From contig OZ251230.1 of the NCBI GenBank assembly GCA_965240325.2, positions 558,001 through 622,000 on the forward strand: 64,000 bases of DNA, given 5' to 3'. The stretch comes from Rebecca billardiae RCC1528. Taxonomy: Eukaryota > Haptophyta. Below the pieces are notes generated by a model, which saw only the letters and a program-made list of their open reading frames with translations, was not told the origin of the DNA and made no database searches. The position numbers were made by a program, and so were the translations under genes. How positions within the stretch are numbered: position 1 is the stretch's first letter; each line of letters starts with the position of its first letter. Below, piece by piece: positions 24,101 to 33,140 of this stretch.

Positions 24101-25124
24101 CAGTCACTTGCGAGTGCGGGGTCGAACTGCGAGTTGTCGGCGAGCAGCTCAAACTGAGCACTCCACGACGGCAGCGAGAGCGTGGTGCCGTCGCCGCCGT
24201 ACTCGGAGATGAGCCACCAGAAGCACGCCACCCTGAGCGCGGTTGGGCGCGCGAGGAGGGGTAGGGATGCGCCGGGGCAGGGAGGGGGTACGTCGGTCAT
24301 GCAGGCGGCTGTCAGCTGCATCGCAGTGCTGAGCGCGTGAGGGCATGGCTTCCCCCAAACAGTGCACAGCAGACAGCCACCAACGCACGCAGTGGGCCCG
24401 TCTGCGAGACGCACCAGTGGGGCACGGAGTAGAGAAAGGCGCAGAACTTGTAGGTCGCAAGGAAGGCAACGTTGGTGGTCAGGTCGCCATTCATGTGCTG
24501 CACGTAGAGGACCAGGTCGTGCACGCGGCCGAGGCGCACGATCTGCCCGGCCCACCACACGTGCGGGAATGCCATGAGCAAGTACATGGCGCGCCCAACG
24601 TGGAGCACGAGAACGGTCAGCAGATCCCGTGCGAGCCGAGCGCACGTGTACATACTGCCCGTCGTCTCGACGCCGCGCGCCTCACGCCGCCGCCGCGCAT
24701 GCCTGAGCTCCTCGTGCACGCACGCGAGCTCAAAGGCATCAGCGACGACATCGACCACGATCACGACCGGCGTCAAGAGGAATGTCCTCGGGAAGGCGAG
24801 CCGAGCAGGGATGGCAAGCAGCTCGTACGTGAGCAGAGGGAGCCGCACCGTCTTGTACAGCGCCATCCACCATGCGCGCAGCTCGTTCTCCGCGTCGCGC
24901 ATGCGCTGCTCGACGTCGTCCTTGTTGTCCGCGGCAGTCCCGTCGCCGACGTTGCCGACCAGGCCCGGCAGCCAGGTCACGTGCAGGTGGCGCTTGGCGC
25001 TGCGGGTGCCGGCATGGCGGAGAATGCCACTGGTCTTGGCGGCACCATGTGCTGCCCCCGGCCGGTCGCGTCGACAGCAGCGCCACAACACGCGCTGCCA
25101 GAGCGGCGCAGCGGGATCCGCCAT
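15182..25124 (-). CDS. Double-module cation channel: two (6TM channel - cNMP-binding - ankyrin) units in one protein
   Basis: Predicted 3,061 residues, ATG 25124 to TGA 15184-15182, with introns 24233-24414, 23820-23976, 22948-23092, 16994-17085 and 15708-15888. All splices keep frame; the intron at 22948-23092 joins module 1's nucleotide-binding domain to its ankyrin repeats. Module 1: S1-S5 (~25000-24415), pore SGISALGYGTLVI, S6 NELAFAILICIVQIVFYAFV, C-linker and cNMP-binding domain (~23800-23100), ankyrins (~22950-22000). A Ser/Ala-rich linker of about 1,100 residues follows, with three tandem copies of GASPKRGRRSA and a degenerate EF-hand-like loop. Module 2: S1-S6 (~18560-17720), pore SAITTLGISQV, cNMP-binding domain (~17530-17150), ankyrins (~16680-15600). 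Each module resembles plant AKT/KAT and animal HCN/CNG subunits, which are normally single-module and assemble as tetramers. Ion selectivity and nucleotide gating are inferred. A 48-nt in-frame GT-AG stretch near 16730-16770 could be a further intron. Confidence 0.88.
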
Positions 25125-25634
25125 CAGCTGGGGCCTCCGTCGGCGACGCTGCGTCTTGAGCAGTCGTGATGCTCAGGAGTTGCTGCATCCGTTCGTGTTC
25201 GCGCGCGGTTCGCTGTCGTCGGTGTGGCCCGCACCCTCCTATCAACCGACCTTCAGATTCTTCGCGCCAGCCTGAGATTACAGGTACACACGGGTCCGCG
25301 TAATCATTCTGCGGGCGCGGTAACTTCCCGACAAGCCTGATGATCATGAGTGCCAAGATTCGATCGCCTAGATTCCCCAATTCACAACGGATCGTGCCCA
25401 ATCAGAGGGCCGGACTCTTAATTTGATGGGAATCCGCGCCAACCAGATTCAGGCTGTCCAATACTGAAACAACTACCTTGTAAATGCCGCCCTTTTACCA
25501 TAACGCCCCCAACAACCCCCACCCATCAAGCGGCCGCTTCTGAACCTGTGATGGAGGCCCTGCCGCACGCGCCCGTGCGCGGCGAGGGGTGGAGTGCGGG
25601 GCTGGCGGGCGTCGGGGTCGCCTCGAGAGAGTCA

Positions 25635-26530
25635 GGCCTGTTTTATTTCTACCAGAGCCCAACGGCGACATTCGCCAACGCGGTAAAATGGCGGCTTGCC
25701 CGCTGGTGGTGGGTACCGGCGCGATTGCGGAGTAGTGATGGCACGTCGTTGGCGCATGTTCGTACTAGGGCGCTGAGCTGTAGCTAAAGATCATGCCAAT
25801 GCTTGCTGCTAAGCCTTGCCATGGTGCTTCGCCATGACACAGACGGGTCACTCGCAGCGCACGGCAGTGTGACGATCGCCGCGCCGCGGCAGCAAACCGC
25901 GGTTGCGGGCGCGTTGCAAGCTGCAAGCACTCTGCCTTAGCTGCGTCGCGCCCGTGTCAGTTGGTGAACCAGGATTGTAGAACGACAGATGGACTGCAAA
26001 CGATACCAGCTCTACTCGCTCCGCCGCCACTTCCTTGTCGAGCGTGAGATGTTTGCGCATGCAGCTTGCCGCCTGCATTTGAACGTTGTCACGGCAGGTT
26101 GGTGGGCCGGTTGTTCAGGCCTCCTCGGCGTAGATGACGACAAGGTGCGTGCCCCGCGCACCCATGGCGCGCAGAAAGGCGTGCACACGCGTCATCGCGC
26201 ATCTGGCAGGCTGCAGTCTTGGCCAAGATGATGAGAACAAGCCTGCCAGTGCCTCACCACGCGGGCGCGAGCGCGCAGAGAGATCTGGCTTCTGACCCGT
26301 GCTCTTCAGTGTACCTCGTGTGCGACGACGACGAGGCGGACGAGCGCCGCAACTGGATTCGTGCACTCACCGGTCACCGAGGAGTGCACGAATCGCATTC
26401 CTCACGCACGTGGGGGCCGCCATCGGCCGTGAGAGGTACACTGAACGGGGCGTGACACCCATTCCCACTGGCGGGCACGGGTTTGTCGCCGTGACATAGT
26501 AAATGGAATCTGGTAGAAATAAAACAGGCC
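25635..26530. mobile_element. Candidate non-autonomous DNA transposon (896 bp, 22-bp inverted ends)
   Basis: The ends are exact 22-bp inverted repeats: 25635-25656 begins GGCCTGTTTTATTTCTACCA, and 26509-26530 is its reverse complement. GTCA occurs immediately outside both ends (25631-25634 and 26531-26534), as a 4-bp target-site duplication would. No transposase is encoded inside; the small frames are unrelated. The right end carries structured hairpin element copy 1. Assignment to a superfamily is not possible from this single copy. Confidence 0.6.
26307..26505 (+). other. Structured hairpin element, copy 1
   Basis: Outer arms CAGTGTACCTC (26307-26317) and GAGGTACACTG (26433-26443) pair over 11 bp. 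They enclose a perfect 13-bp stem (26356-26368 with 26382-26394, 13-nt loop). A conserved downstream tail contains ATTCCCACTGG and TGTCGCCGT. The same architecture with different paired bases occurs at 32195-32385, so the pairing rather than the sequence is conserved. The function is unknown: it could be a structured RNA, a mobile-element end or a hairpin recognition site. Confidence 0.55.
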
Positions 26531-27349
26531 GTCAATGAGTCCCCCGCCCAAGCGAGGGCCACCGCCTCAGTCGGCCTCTCCGCGTCGCGCGCGTCGTCGG
26601 CGCGCAGGTGCTTTTGAGCCCTTGTGAAGGCACGCCGAGGTACGAGCAGTCGGCCACAGTGCGCTGATGCGGCCGCGGCCACTGGCGGAGCAGCCGCCAG
26701 CTCTCGCCCTTTACTCAGTTCTTCAAGAACGGATTTGTTCTGCTCAAGTTTGTCGTACACGACTGGTCCGTGGTCGTACCTGGGCTTGCCTTCACCTTCG
26801 GTACCAGACGTGGCGCGAAGCGGTCATCCTTTATGACCCAACCTCACCTCAAACCACTGACCGCGAGACCTGACACCACTCCACTGTCACTGTGGACAGC
26901 CAGCCTCCAGAGGGGGCGGAGGTATGCCATTGCCACCCTCGGGCCAGCCCCCAAGGCCCAACCAGTGAGTCAACCACGGCACCACAACCAGTGGCGACCG
27001 GCGGCCGAAGCCGCTCCAGCCCTACCCTGGCCAGCTGGGCACCCCAATGACCCAAGTCCCAACCACGGCACCACAACTCACAAGGCACAACGTGTCAACC
27101 AGTAGCACTATACAGGCATCACGCAGTAATATAATGACCGCGTTCCGCGGTCCTTTTCCGTAGAACGAACGTAGTTCAGGGCCCGCGGTGGCGGTGCACC
27201 CTCCATCGCAGTCGTCTATTGACAGACCCGGAGTTGCATGCCCGTACAACTAGACTCCAGCGGCGCGCCGCCGCCCGCCGCGCCGGGCGCGGGCCCATCG
27301 CACTTCGCAGCCGCCGGCGCGGCGCCGATTGTGTACAGGCGGATGCGAC

Positions 27350-27662
27350 GAGGCGTGATCGACGCATGAGCGCGACTCCACGTGCACGCCAGGCCACGCG
27401 AAGCTGACAGCCAGGGAGCACGGTGCGGGGCCGCGGATTCGTTCGGGCCGCTGCTGCTGACTGACCGGCTGTCCCGCGGGTCACCGCGCACCGGCAGCGC
27501 CAGGATAGTTAGATGATTTGCACTGGTCCGAGTAGGGTTCGACCAGCGCCTGCGCGACGGCCGACAGGCGGGCGCGAGGCGTGATCGACGCATGAGCGCA
27601 ACTCTACGTGCACGCCAGGCCACGCGGTCGGCGGTGCTGTCAGCCCGAGGGAGCACGGTGCC
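27350..27662 (+). repeat. Two direct repeats of about 75 bp
   Basis: Positions ~27350-27425 and ~27577-27662 share GAGGCGTGATCGACGCATGA, then ACGTGCACGCCAGGCCACGC, then GGGAGCACGGTGC, with scattered substitutions and one small insertion. About 150 bp separate them. I see no coding function. Confidence 0.75.
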
Positions 27663-28518
27663 GAGGTGCGAGGGCACCAGGCATGGCATTGGCAAGGGCG
27701 GCGCGTGGTGAAGTCGGAGACTCCTAAGAGATCGATCAGTCCGGCATCAGGCGCCGGCTGGCGCCGCTGCCCCCGAGCTTGCGAGAGCCCGAATACAGGG
27801 CGGCTGCCGCGGCGCAGGCGCCGGCCCGACGCGCGGCGGACGCGCAGGCAGTCGACACAGGGCGGGCGGGGGCGCGCGGAGTGAGCGGGGCACGAACTCG
27901 ATGTCGCCCGTCAGTCGGGACCCGCCGCAGCCGCGCGCACCAGGCGCCACTCGCCGCGCGTACCTCCGATCGCGGGGCCATCGCCGTCCTCACCCGTCCC
28001 CTCGCGAGTGCGACGAGTCGGTCGCTCGTGGCTCGCCCCCTCGTCTTGCCTCTCGCAACTGACTGGCGTACCGAAAACGCGGCGGACACGGGCACACGCC
28101 GCGCGCGATACGGATAGCTGCGGCGGATATTTTTCAATGGCTCGCACTATTGGAGTTGGTTGGACTATTATGTCAACGGTCGTTCTTGGCATCTTGCAGC
28201 GGCGCACTACATGAACGAGAGTCTACCCACAATTACCCAGCCTGGCACACTTGGGCGTGGGTTTCGTTGATTCCTCTGACTATACAAAAGGGCCGGGCGC
28301 GACCTTTTTCGGCCGTGATGCGTGTTAGAGAGGGTCTCAAAATTCGAAACTCGGTCTCCTCCAGCCATGAAAATCGTCCCCCGTCCCTTTTTTCGTGATC
28401 AAAGATGTTAAGATCTTTTTGAAACGTGGTTAGGGCCCACGGAGCGGGCTCCACGCTGCGCGCTCCGCCCTGCACCGCGGGCCATAAAGTTATTAGCAGC
28501 GGTGATGACGATCATATG

Positions 28519-28640
28519 ACGGGTACGAGTAACTACAGACTACTGCCAGATTTATTCTGATAATGATGTCGTTTGTCCGACTGGTACAAGTAGCAGTAGC
28601 TTACTGCCAGATTTCTGATATATCGGTTGTCCGACTCGGC
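28519..28640 (+). repeat. Imperfect tandem duplication of about 60 bp
   Basis: The order GTAC(G/A)AGTA - TACTGCCAGATTT - TGATA - GTTGTCCGACT occurs twice in succession with small length differences. This is a simple diverged tandem duplication in non-coding DNA. Confidence 0.6.
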
Positions 28641-28714
28641 TCACATTCGAAGTCCTCGAATTGCGATGATCAGCGTGCACTGCCTAATAGTCCGTAGTCG
28701 GTGTGCACGCAGAG

Positions 28715-28905
28715 CACGTGGCACATGAGCCGACAGCCGTCAATGGTCGTCACGTGACGTCACGCCAGCCATGGGCTTCATCACACTGTGGCCCGTCAGC
28801 GCTCGGGTACGGGGTAGCTTAGTGGTACTGGTAGTCGGCATGCTGATGCGCCGCCGACCCGTCACGTGCCATCACGGCTGAAATTGGCGGACGTGACAAC
28901 ACGTG
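28715..28905. promoter_or_regulatory. Cluster of four CACGTG motifs and one TGACGTCA
   Basis: CACGTG occurs at 28715, 28751, 28863 and 28900, and the palindrome TGACGTCA at 28755-28762 overlaps the second. CACGTG is the binding core of bHLH and bZIP factors, and TGACGTCA is the CRE core of bZIP factors. The cluster lies 430-620 bp upstream of the oxygenase gene at 29338. Regulation of that gene is inferred from proximity only. Confidence 0.4.
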
Positions 28906-28937
28906 ATGGTCAGGTCACGACGAATTCTCAGCCCATA

Positions 28938-28978
28938 ATTTAATAAATATTTAAATAATAATTTATTTATTATACAGC
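28938..28978. other. AT-rich tract
   Basis: About 40 bases of nearly pure A/T in an otherwise GC-rich region, roughly 360 bp upstream of the oxygenase start codon. Confidence 0.7.
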
Positions 28979-29337
28979 CGCAGCTGCCGTCTGCCGCAGC
29001 TGCTCGCCGCTAGGTCGGCGGGCGGCGACATTGACTACGACCTTACCCTCATCCAAGTGCTCCGGAAGGCGCTCGGCCGCGGCGGCATCTGCCGTCGCCG
29101 CCGCGTGCCCCAGGCTGAGGCGGTGCTCCATCCCGGCCCTGCTCCCTCAGAAGGGCAGGGCTGCGGGTGGCGCACTGCCTGACCTGGTTGGAAGGCGCGG
29201 ACGCATTCTATGTGCCGTCTGCTGCACTCTGAGCCTGACGCTTGCCCGCTGCATACCACGTCGTTAAATATGTACACATCAATCCTGCGCGCGCGAGTTA
29301 CTACATATTCCCTCCGCGCCGCTTAATTCCGGGCACG

Positions 29338-30246
29338 ATGGCGTCTGCGCCCTGGGCGGTGGCGCTCGTTTGCCTTCTCAGCTCGAGCACTGTCGCTCAG
29401 GAATCTGCGCAGGCTGACGGGCAGTGCGGACAGCCGGAAGGCGTGCAGCTTGTGCCGTTCAATCAAGTGCCCGAGACGCGCGTGTGGGATGTGAACTGCT
29501 CACACGAGCTGGATGAACTCCTCGCGCGCATCCCGGGCGAGTACTTGCAGCTGCAGGATCCTGTGGAGGAGATGCCGCTCATCGTGAAAGACGCCCGGCG
29601 CAAGCAGGGGTGCTTCCGCGAGCGCTGCTTCCGCTCCGTCCATGATGCCTTCGCGACAGAGGAAGAGTGCGCGGAGCTGCTCGAGCTGATCACGCCGGAG
29701 TACGGGTACACAGAGGAGTCACCGCCGGGCCAGAAGTACGTCACCATTGCGCGCCTGCACAAGCGTGACTCGCTGCTGCACAACATCACGCATCGGATGG
29801 CCGACATGCTCTCCTCCCAGTTCGGCGCGCAGAATCCCTACCCGCTGCACCTCAACTCGCGCGGCGAGTGGACGTGGGACGTGGCCGCGGCCGACGCGCC
29901 GGCCCAAGCCGCTCAGATTCGAGACGAGATACTGGACGGCTCCTACAATGGCAGGCAGGGGCACATCGACGCGGCACGCGCCACGGGGTGGCACTGGACA
30001 TGCCTGCTGTACATCGGCGACCACAACGACGACCACATGTCTGGCGGGCAGACGCTCCTCATCGATCAAGTAGATCACGGTAGTGGTGCCGCGAAGAGTG
30101 GCCTGCTTGTCGAGCCGCAGAGAGGCCGGCTGCTCAGCTTCACGAGCGGCCCGGAGAACGTGCACCACGCCATGCCCGTCGTACGTGGCCTTCGCTCGCT
30201 CGTTCAGATCTGGTTTGGCTGCCGCTCACATCCCGGAGATTGGTGA
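29338..30246 (+). CDS. Secreted 2-oxoglutarate/Fe(II)-dependent oxygenase, prolyl-4-hydroxylase-like
   Basis: 302 residues from ATG 29338 to TGA 30246. It starts with a signal-peptide-like segment (MASAPWAVALVCLLSSSTVA), so it probably enters the secretory pathway. The C-terminal half has the double-stranded beta-helix pattern: iron ligands GHIDAA (H-x-D), the strand GWHWTCLLYIGDHNDDHMSG, then GRLLSFTSGPENVHHAMPV with the distal histidine, and a basic residue in RGLRSLVQIWFGC for 2-oxoglutarate. Such enzymes couple oxidation of 2-oxoglutarate to hydroxylation of prolyl or other side chains. A Cys-rich N-terminal part (QGCFRERCFRSVHDAF) precedes it. The substrate is unknown. The in-frame GTG-type extension upstream is ignored because the signal peptide fixes the ATG. 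Confidence 0.85.
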   Translation: MASAPWAVALVCLLSSSTVAQESAQADGQCGQPEGVQLVPFNQVPETRVWDVNCSHELDELLARIPGEYLQLQDPVEEMPLIVKDARRKQGCFRERCFRSVHDAFATEEECAELLELITPEYGYTEESPPGQKYVTIARLHKRDSLLHNITHRMADMLSSQFGAQNPYPLHLNSRGEWTWDVAAADAPAQAAQIRDEILDGSYNGRQGHIDAARATGWHWTCLLYIGDHNDDHMSGGQTLLIDQVDHGSGAAKSGLLVEPQRGRLLSFTSGPENVHHAMPVVRGLRSLVQIWFGCRSHPGDW

Positions 30247-30989
30247 CCGGCCTGCGCGCGCCCGTGATCGGCGATGGTGCCGCATCAGTGCGGGGCAGTG
30301 CGGACGAGTCATCAGTCGTCCGCGGACGCAGCCTGTCCCTGTGGCCCCGATCAAACTACCGACTACGCGCCTGCGCGTAACTACGGACTACGGTACGCGA
30401 TACGTATATACAGTATTATTGTCGTAATTGTTTGCTGGCGGCGGCGCGACGTAGTTTACTAGCTACCGTCTGACTACGTCTACCGGTCGAGTGCCGTCAC
30501 TTAACTGCTTACTACCCGGTATATACCGAGTGAGTGTTCTGACTACAAGTAGCAGTACAAACGTCAAACACTACACGACTAATACTATACGACGTCTAGC
30601 TGGTCTCAGTAGTCGGGCTGAACCGCGCGTCACGGGCGTCAGTCCGGTCAGACCGTAGGCGTAGTATTAGTTAGACAGTCGGCACAGTCGCGTAACCGAG
30701 ACTGGCTGGCTTGTTGCATTTTGAAGTGAGACCAAACGCGACATCGGAGGGAATTTCGGCGAGCGAATTTTTTTCATGATGGCCGCTGCCGCGCTGCGGC
30801 GGCGGCCACGGGAGGCGCTCAGGAGGCGCGCGTCGCACCAGACGACGCGCGTCGACGCTTGCCTACGGTTCTAGACAGAGTGTGCGCCACGCTGCATGCT
30901 ATACAGTCACGGCACGCTCGGCAGTCAGGTCGACACTCGTCGACGCCGTCCGCGTGCAGTGCCGACACGAGTCGTGATCAAGCGCGTCG

Positions 30990-32010
30990 GCGCGCTCAGC
31001 CATCTGGTCGAGAATCATGCTGTGGTCTGCGGCCGAGAGAACGACCGGGATCTTCCTCAACGCCTTCCCCATCGTGCTCGAGTTGTGCGTAGTCTCGCCC
31101 GCGGGCGCGCTCGCAATCACCATCTGCAATCTGCGCTCGCCTTGCGGTGCAGCGCTCCTCGGAGTGCCACCACGAGAGCTCGCGGTACTTCTACTGGGTA
31201 TTGGAGGAGTCGAAGGTGCGCCAGCCAAGTAGATGAAGTCGACCACCTCGGTGCCAGCCACGATCAGTCCCCAGACGCCCCCAAAGCAGTGTCGGGGTCT
31301 AGAGGTAAGCGTCGAGGATCAGTAGAAGCTTACGGCGCAGTGTCCGAACGGTGCTCAACAGGACAGTACTGCAAGAGAATGAGATAGTACTCGTAGGATT
31401 CACTGTCATCAGACTAGTTGCCGCCGGCGTCATCCACGGCTGGGATGGCCCCGTTGTGACCGGGCTCAATGAGTGCCACGCGTCGCTGCTGGTCGTCCAG
31501 GAAGCGCTCTGCGAGCCAGTGTCAACCCGGAGCTGATGCGCTCGGGCCTCGGCGGCGCTCGAGGAGGGCGCCCCGCATTATCAGCTTCACCGAGGAGATC
31601 GCGCGCTGGCTGGGGACGGCCAAGCAAATGAACACGGAGCTGGGCGGCTCGGAGCTGATTATGAACCGCACGCGCGCGCAGCTCGCGAGGACGCGCGATC
31701 GTGTGGTGGTACCCTACGCCGAGATCACCGCGACTTTCCGGGGTACGACACAATCGACCCGGCGACGCGCGACGAGAAGCGCGCCCGCACTCAAGCCGGA
31801 AGAGCTTCCACAACCTGCGCATCGACCAGGCGGGTCGCATGTGGGTGTGTCGCTGGCCGTGCTCGTGCGCACCGTGCCGTGCCGCGCTCCCGCGCAACAT
31901 GCGCCCGACATCCGGTCCCTGCGCGCTCCGCCCCATCTTCAGCGAGCTCAACGACTGGCACGTCGCACGACGTGACGGCGCAGCTCCAGCGGAAGGCCGG
32001 CGCTGGAGCT
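30990..32010 (+). pseudogene. Frameshifted protein remnant, possibly transposon-derived
   Basis: On the plus strand, EEIARWLGTAKQMNTELGGS, LARTRDRVVVPYAEIT, YDTIDPATRDEKRART (~31740-31790) and FHNLRIDQAGRMWV leading into CSCAPCRAALPRN and PIFSELNDWHV follow one another between ~31590 and 32010, but in different reading frames, as expected of an old gene broken by frameshifts. A Cys cluster (C-x-C-x2-C) suggests zinc binding. On the minus strand at 30899-31261 a separate fragment contains RKIPVVLSAADHSMILDQMA. I do not recognise the family; a domesticated or decayed transposon gene is a guess. Confidence 0.35.
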
Positions 32011-32194
32011 GAGGACTCGGACGATGAGATCGAGGTCGACCGGGACTTGCGTAGCGCCTCATGCCCGCCTCCTCACGCGTCTTGCGGGCTGCAGCATGCG
32101 CTGAATCTTGAGCTCCAGCCCTTCTGAGCTTTCTTGCCGCGTCGACCGCGCGCGGAGAGCTTCTGCTTCCGCTTGGACATGAGGGGGTGCCCAC

Positions 32195-32385
32195 TTGGAT
32201 GCAGAGTGTTCTCGACGTAGGTCACGCCCCAGCCTGGCGCAAGTGGATTGCTGCACTCACGACAACCTCAGGGGTGCAGCGATCGCGTTCCCCGCGGTCC
32301 AGACGCCATCCTCGTCGAGAACACTCTGCATCCAACCGGGCGTCACGCGGATTCCCACTGGGATGTCGCCGTCACATATTTGTTT
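32195..32385 (+). other. Structured hairpin element, copy 2
   Basis: Perfect 23-bp outer inverted repeat (32195-32217 with 32313-32335). An inner stem pairs GATTGCTGCAC (32246-32256) with GTGCAGCGATC (32274-32284), including one G-T pair. It is followed by the tail ATTCCCACTGG...TGTCGCCGT shared with the copy at 26307-26505. In the inner stem, the first copy has CG where this one has GC, with matching changes on the opposite side. Confidence 0.55.
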
Positions 32386-33140
32386 AACAGTAGTAGTACG
32401 ACTCATAAGCATCACGGGCTGGTCGAGCGCTTCGATTAGCTATATGATGCTGCTGCGTAGTATATGATTCGAGCCGCCACTTCGTGTCCGAGACGCTCGA
32501 GCAGCTGCAGGAATGAGGAAGTGACTCAGTGAGGAGCTTCTGCCGCGGGGCCGCCGGTCGCAACGCCCGTCGTGTGCCCCGTCTACATCACTCTACACCA
32601 CTGGCGTCTACCACGGCGCCTCAGTCGCCGGGCTCGGGCCGCCCAAATATCCGGGCATATAAGCCGTCCATCAGTAGAAATTTCCGGAGGGGGGGTGGTA
32701 GTGGCCTGGCGCCGTCCGGAGGCCGCGGCAGATTGCGCGGAGATTAAGCTGCCAAAAGATTTGTCGTCACATAGGAACAATTCATTTAAGCCTCGACCAA
32801 TCTGAGAGGCGGCTCGCTCAGTGCCGTTACAGCCGCGCCATCTTAGTATGTATAGACATTAATTAGTTAATAATAACGGCCAAATGTTTGCTATACTAAA
32901 AATCGCCGGCCCGCATACATATATATATATAGCTATATATATATCAGATATATTGATGATGATGTCTATACGATCGACTGCTGATATATATGCATATTTA
33001 TGCTGTCAGCATTACTCGACTGCGACTACTGCATGCTGTAGTTAGACGATGAGTGACAGAGTGTCCGATATACTCGGCGCCGCCTACTGGCGAGTACTGC
33101 TGCTGACGCGGGCGGCTCCGACCGGCGGTGGACTCACGGC

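Larger units (their letters stand above)
25125..29337. other. 4.2-kb repeat-rich spacer
   Basis: No credible protein gene or tRNA was found. Contents listed separately are a terminal-inverted-repeat element (25635-26530), a structured hairpin element, direct repeats (27350-27662, 28519-28640), an AT-rich tract (28938-28978) and a CACGTG cluster (28715-28905). AACCACGGCACCACAAC also occurs twice, near 26976 and 27060. Confidence 0.6.
30247..33140. other. 2.9-kb spacer with decayed coding remnants
   Basis: No intact gene. The 5' part is mixed-composition sequence rich in short CTACT/AGTAC words. The middle (30990-32010) holds protein-like fragments in shifting frames. The region 32195-32385 holds structured hairpin element copy 2, and 32915-32960 is a (TA)-rich tract. 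Confidence 0.55.

Noticed and set aside
27530-27600. GGGTTCGACC, similar to a tRNA B box
   Set aside because: No A box or cloverleaf can be drawn around it.
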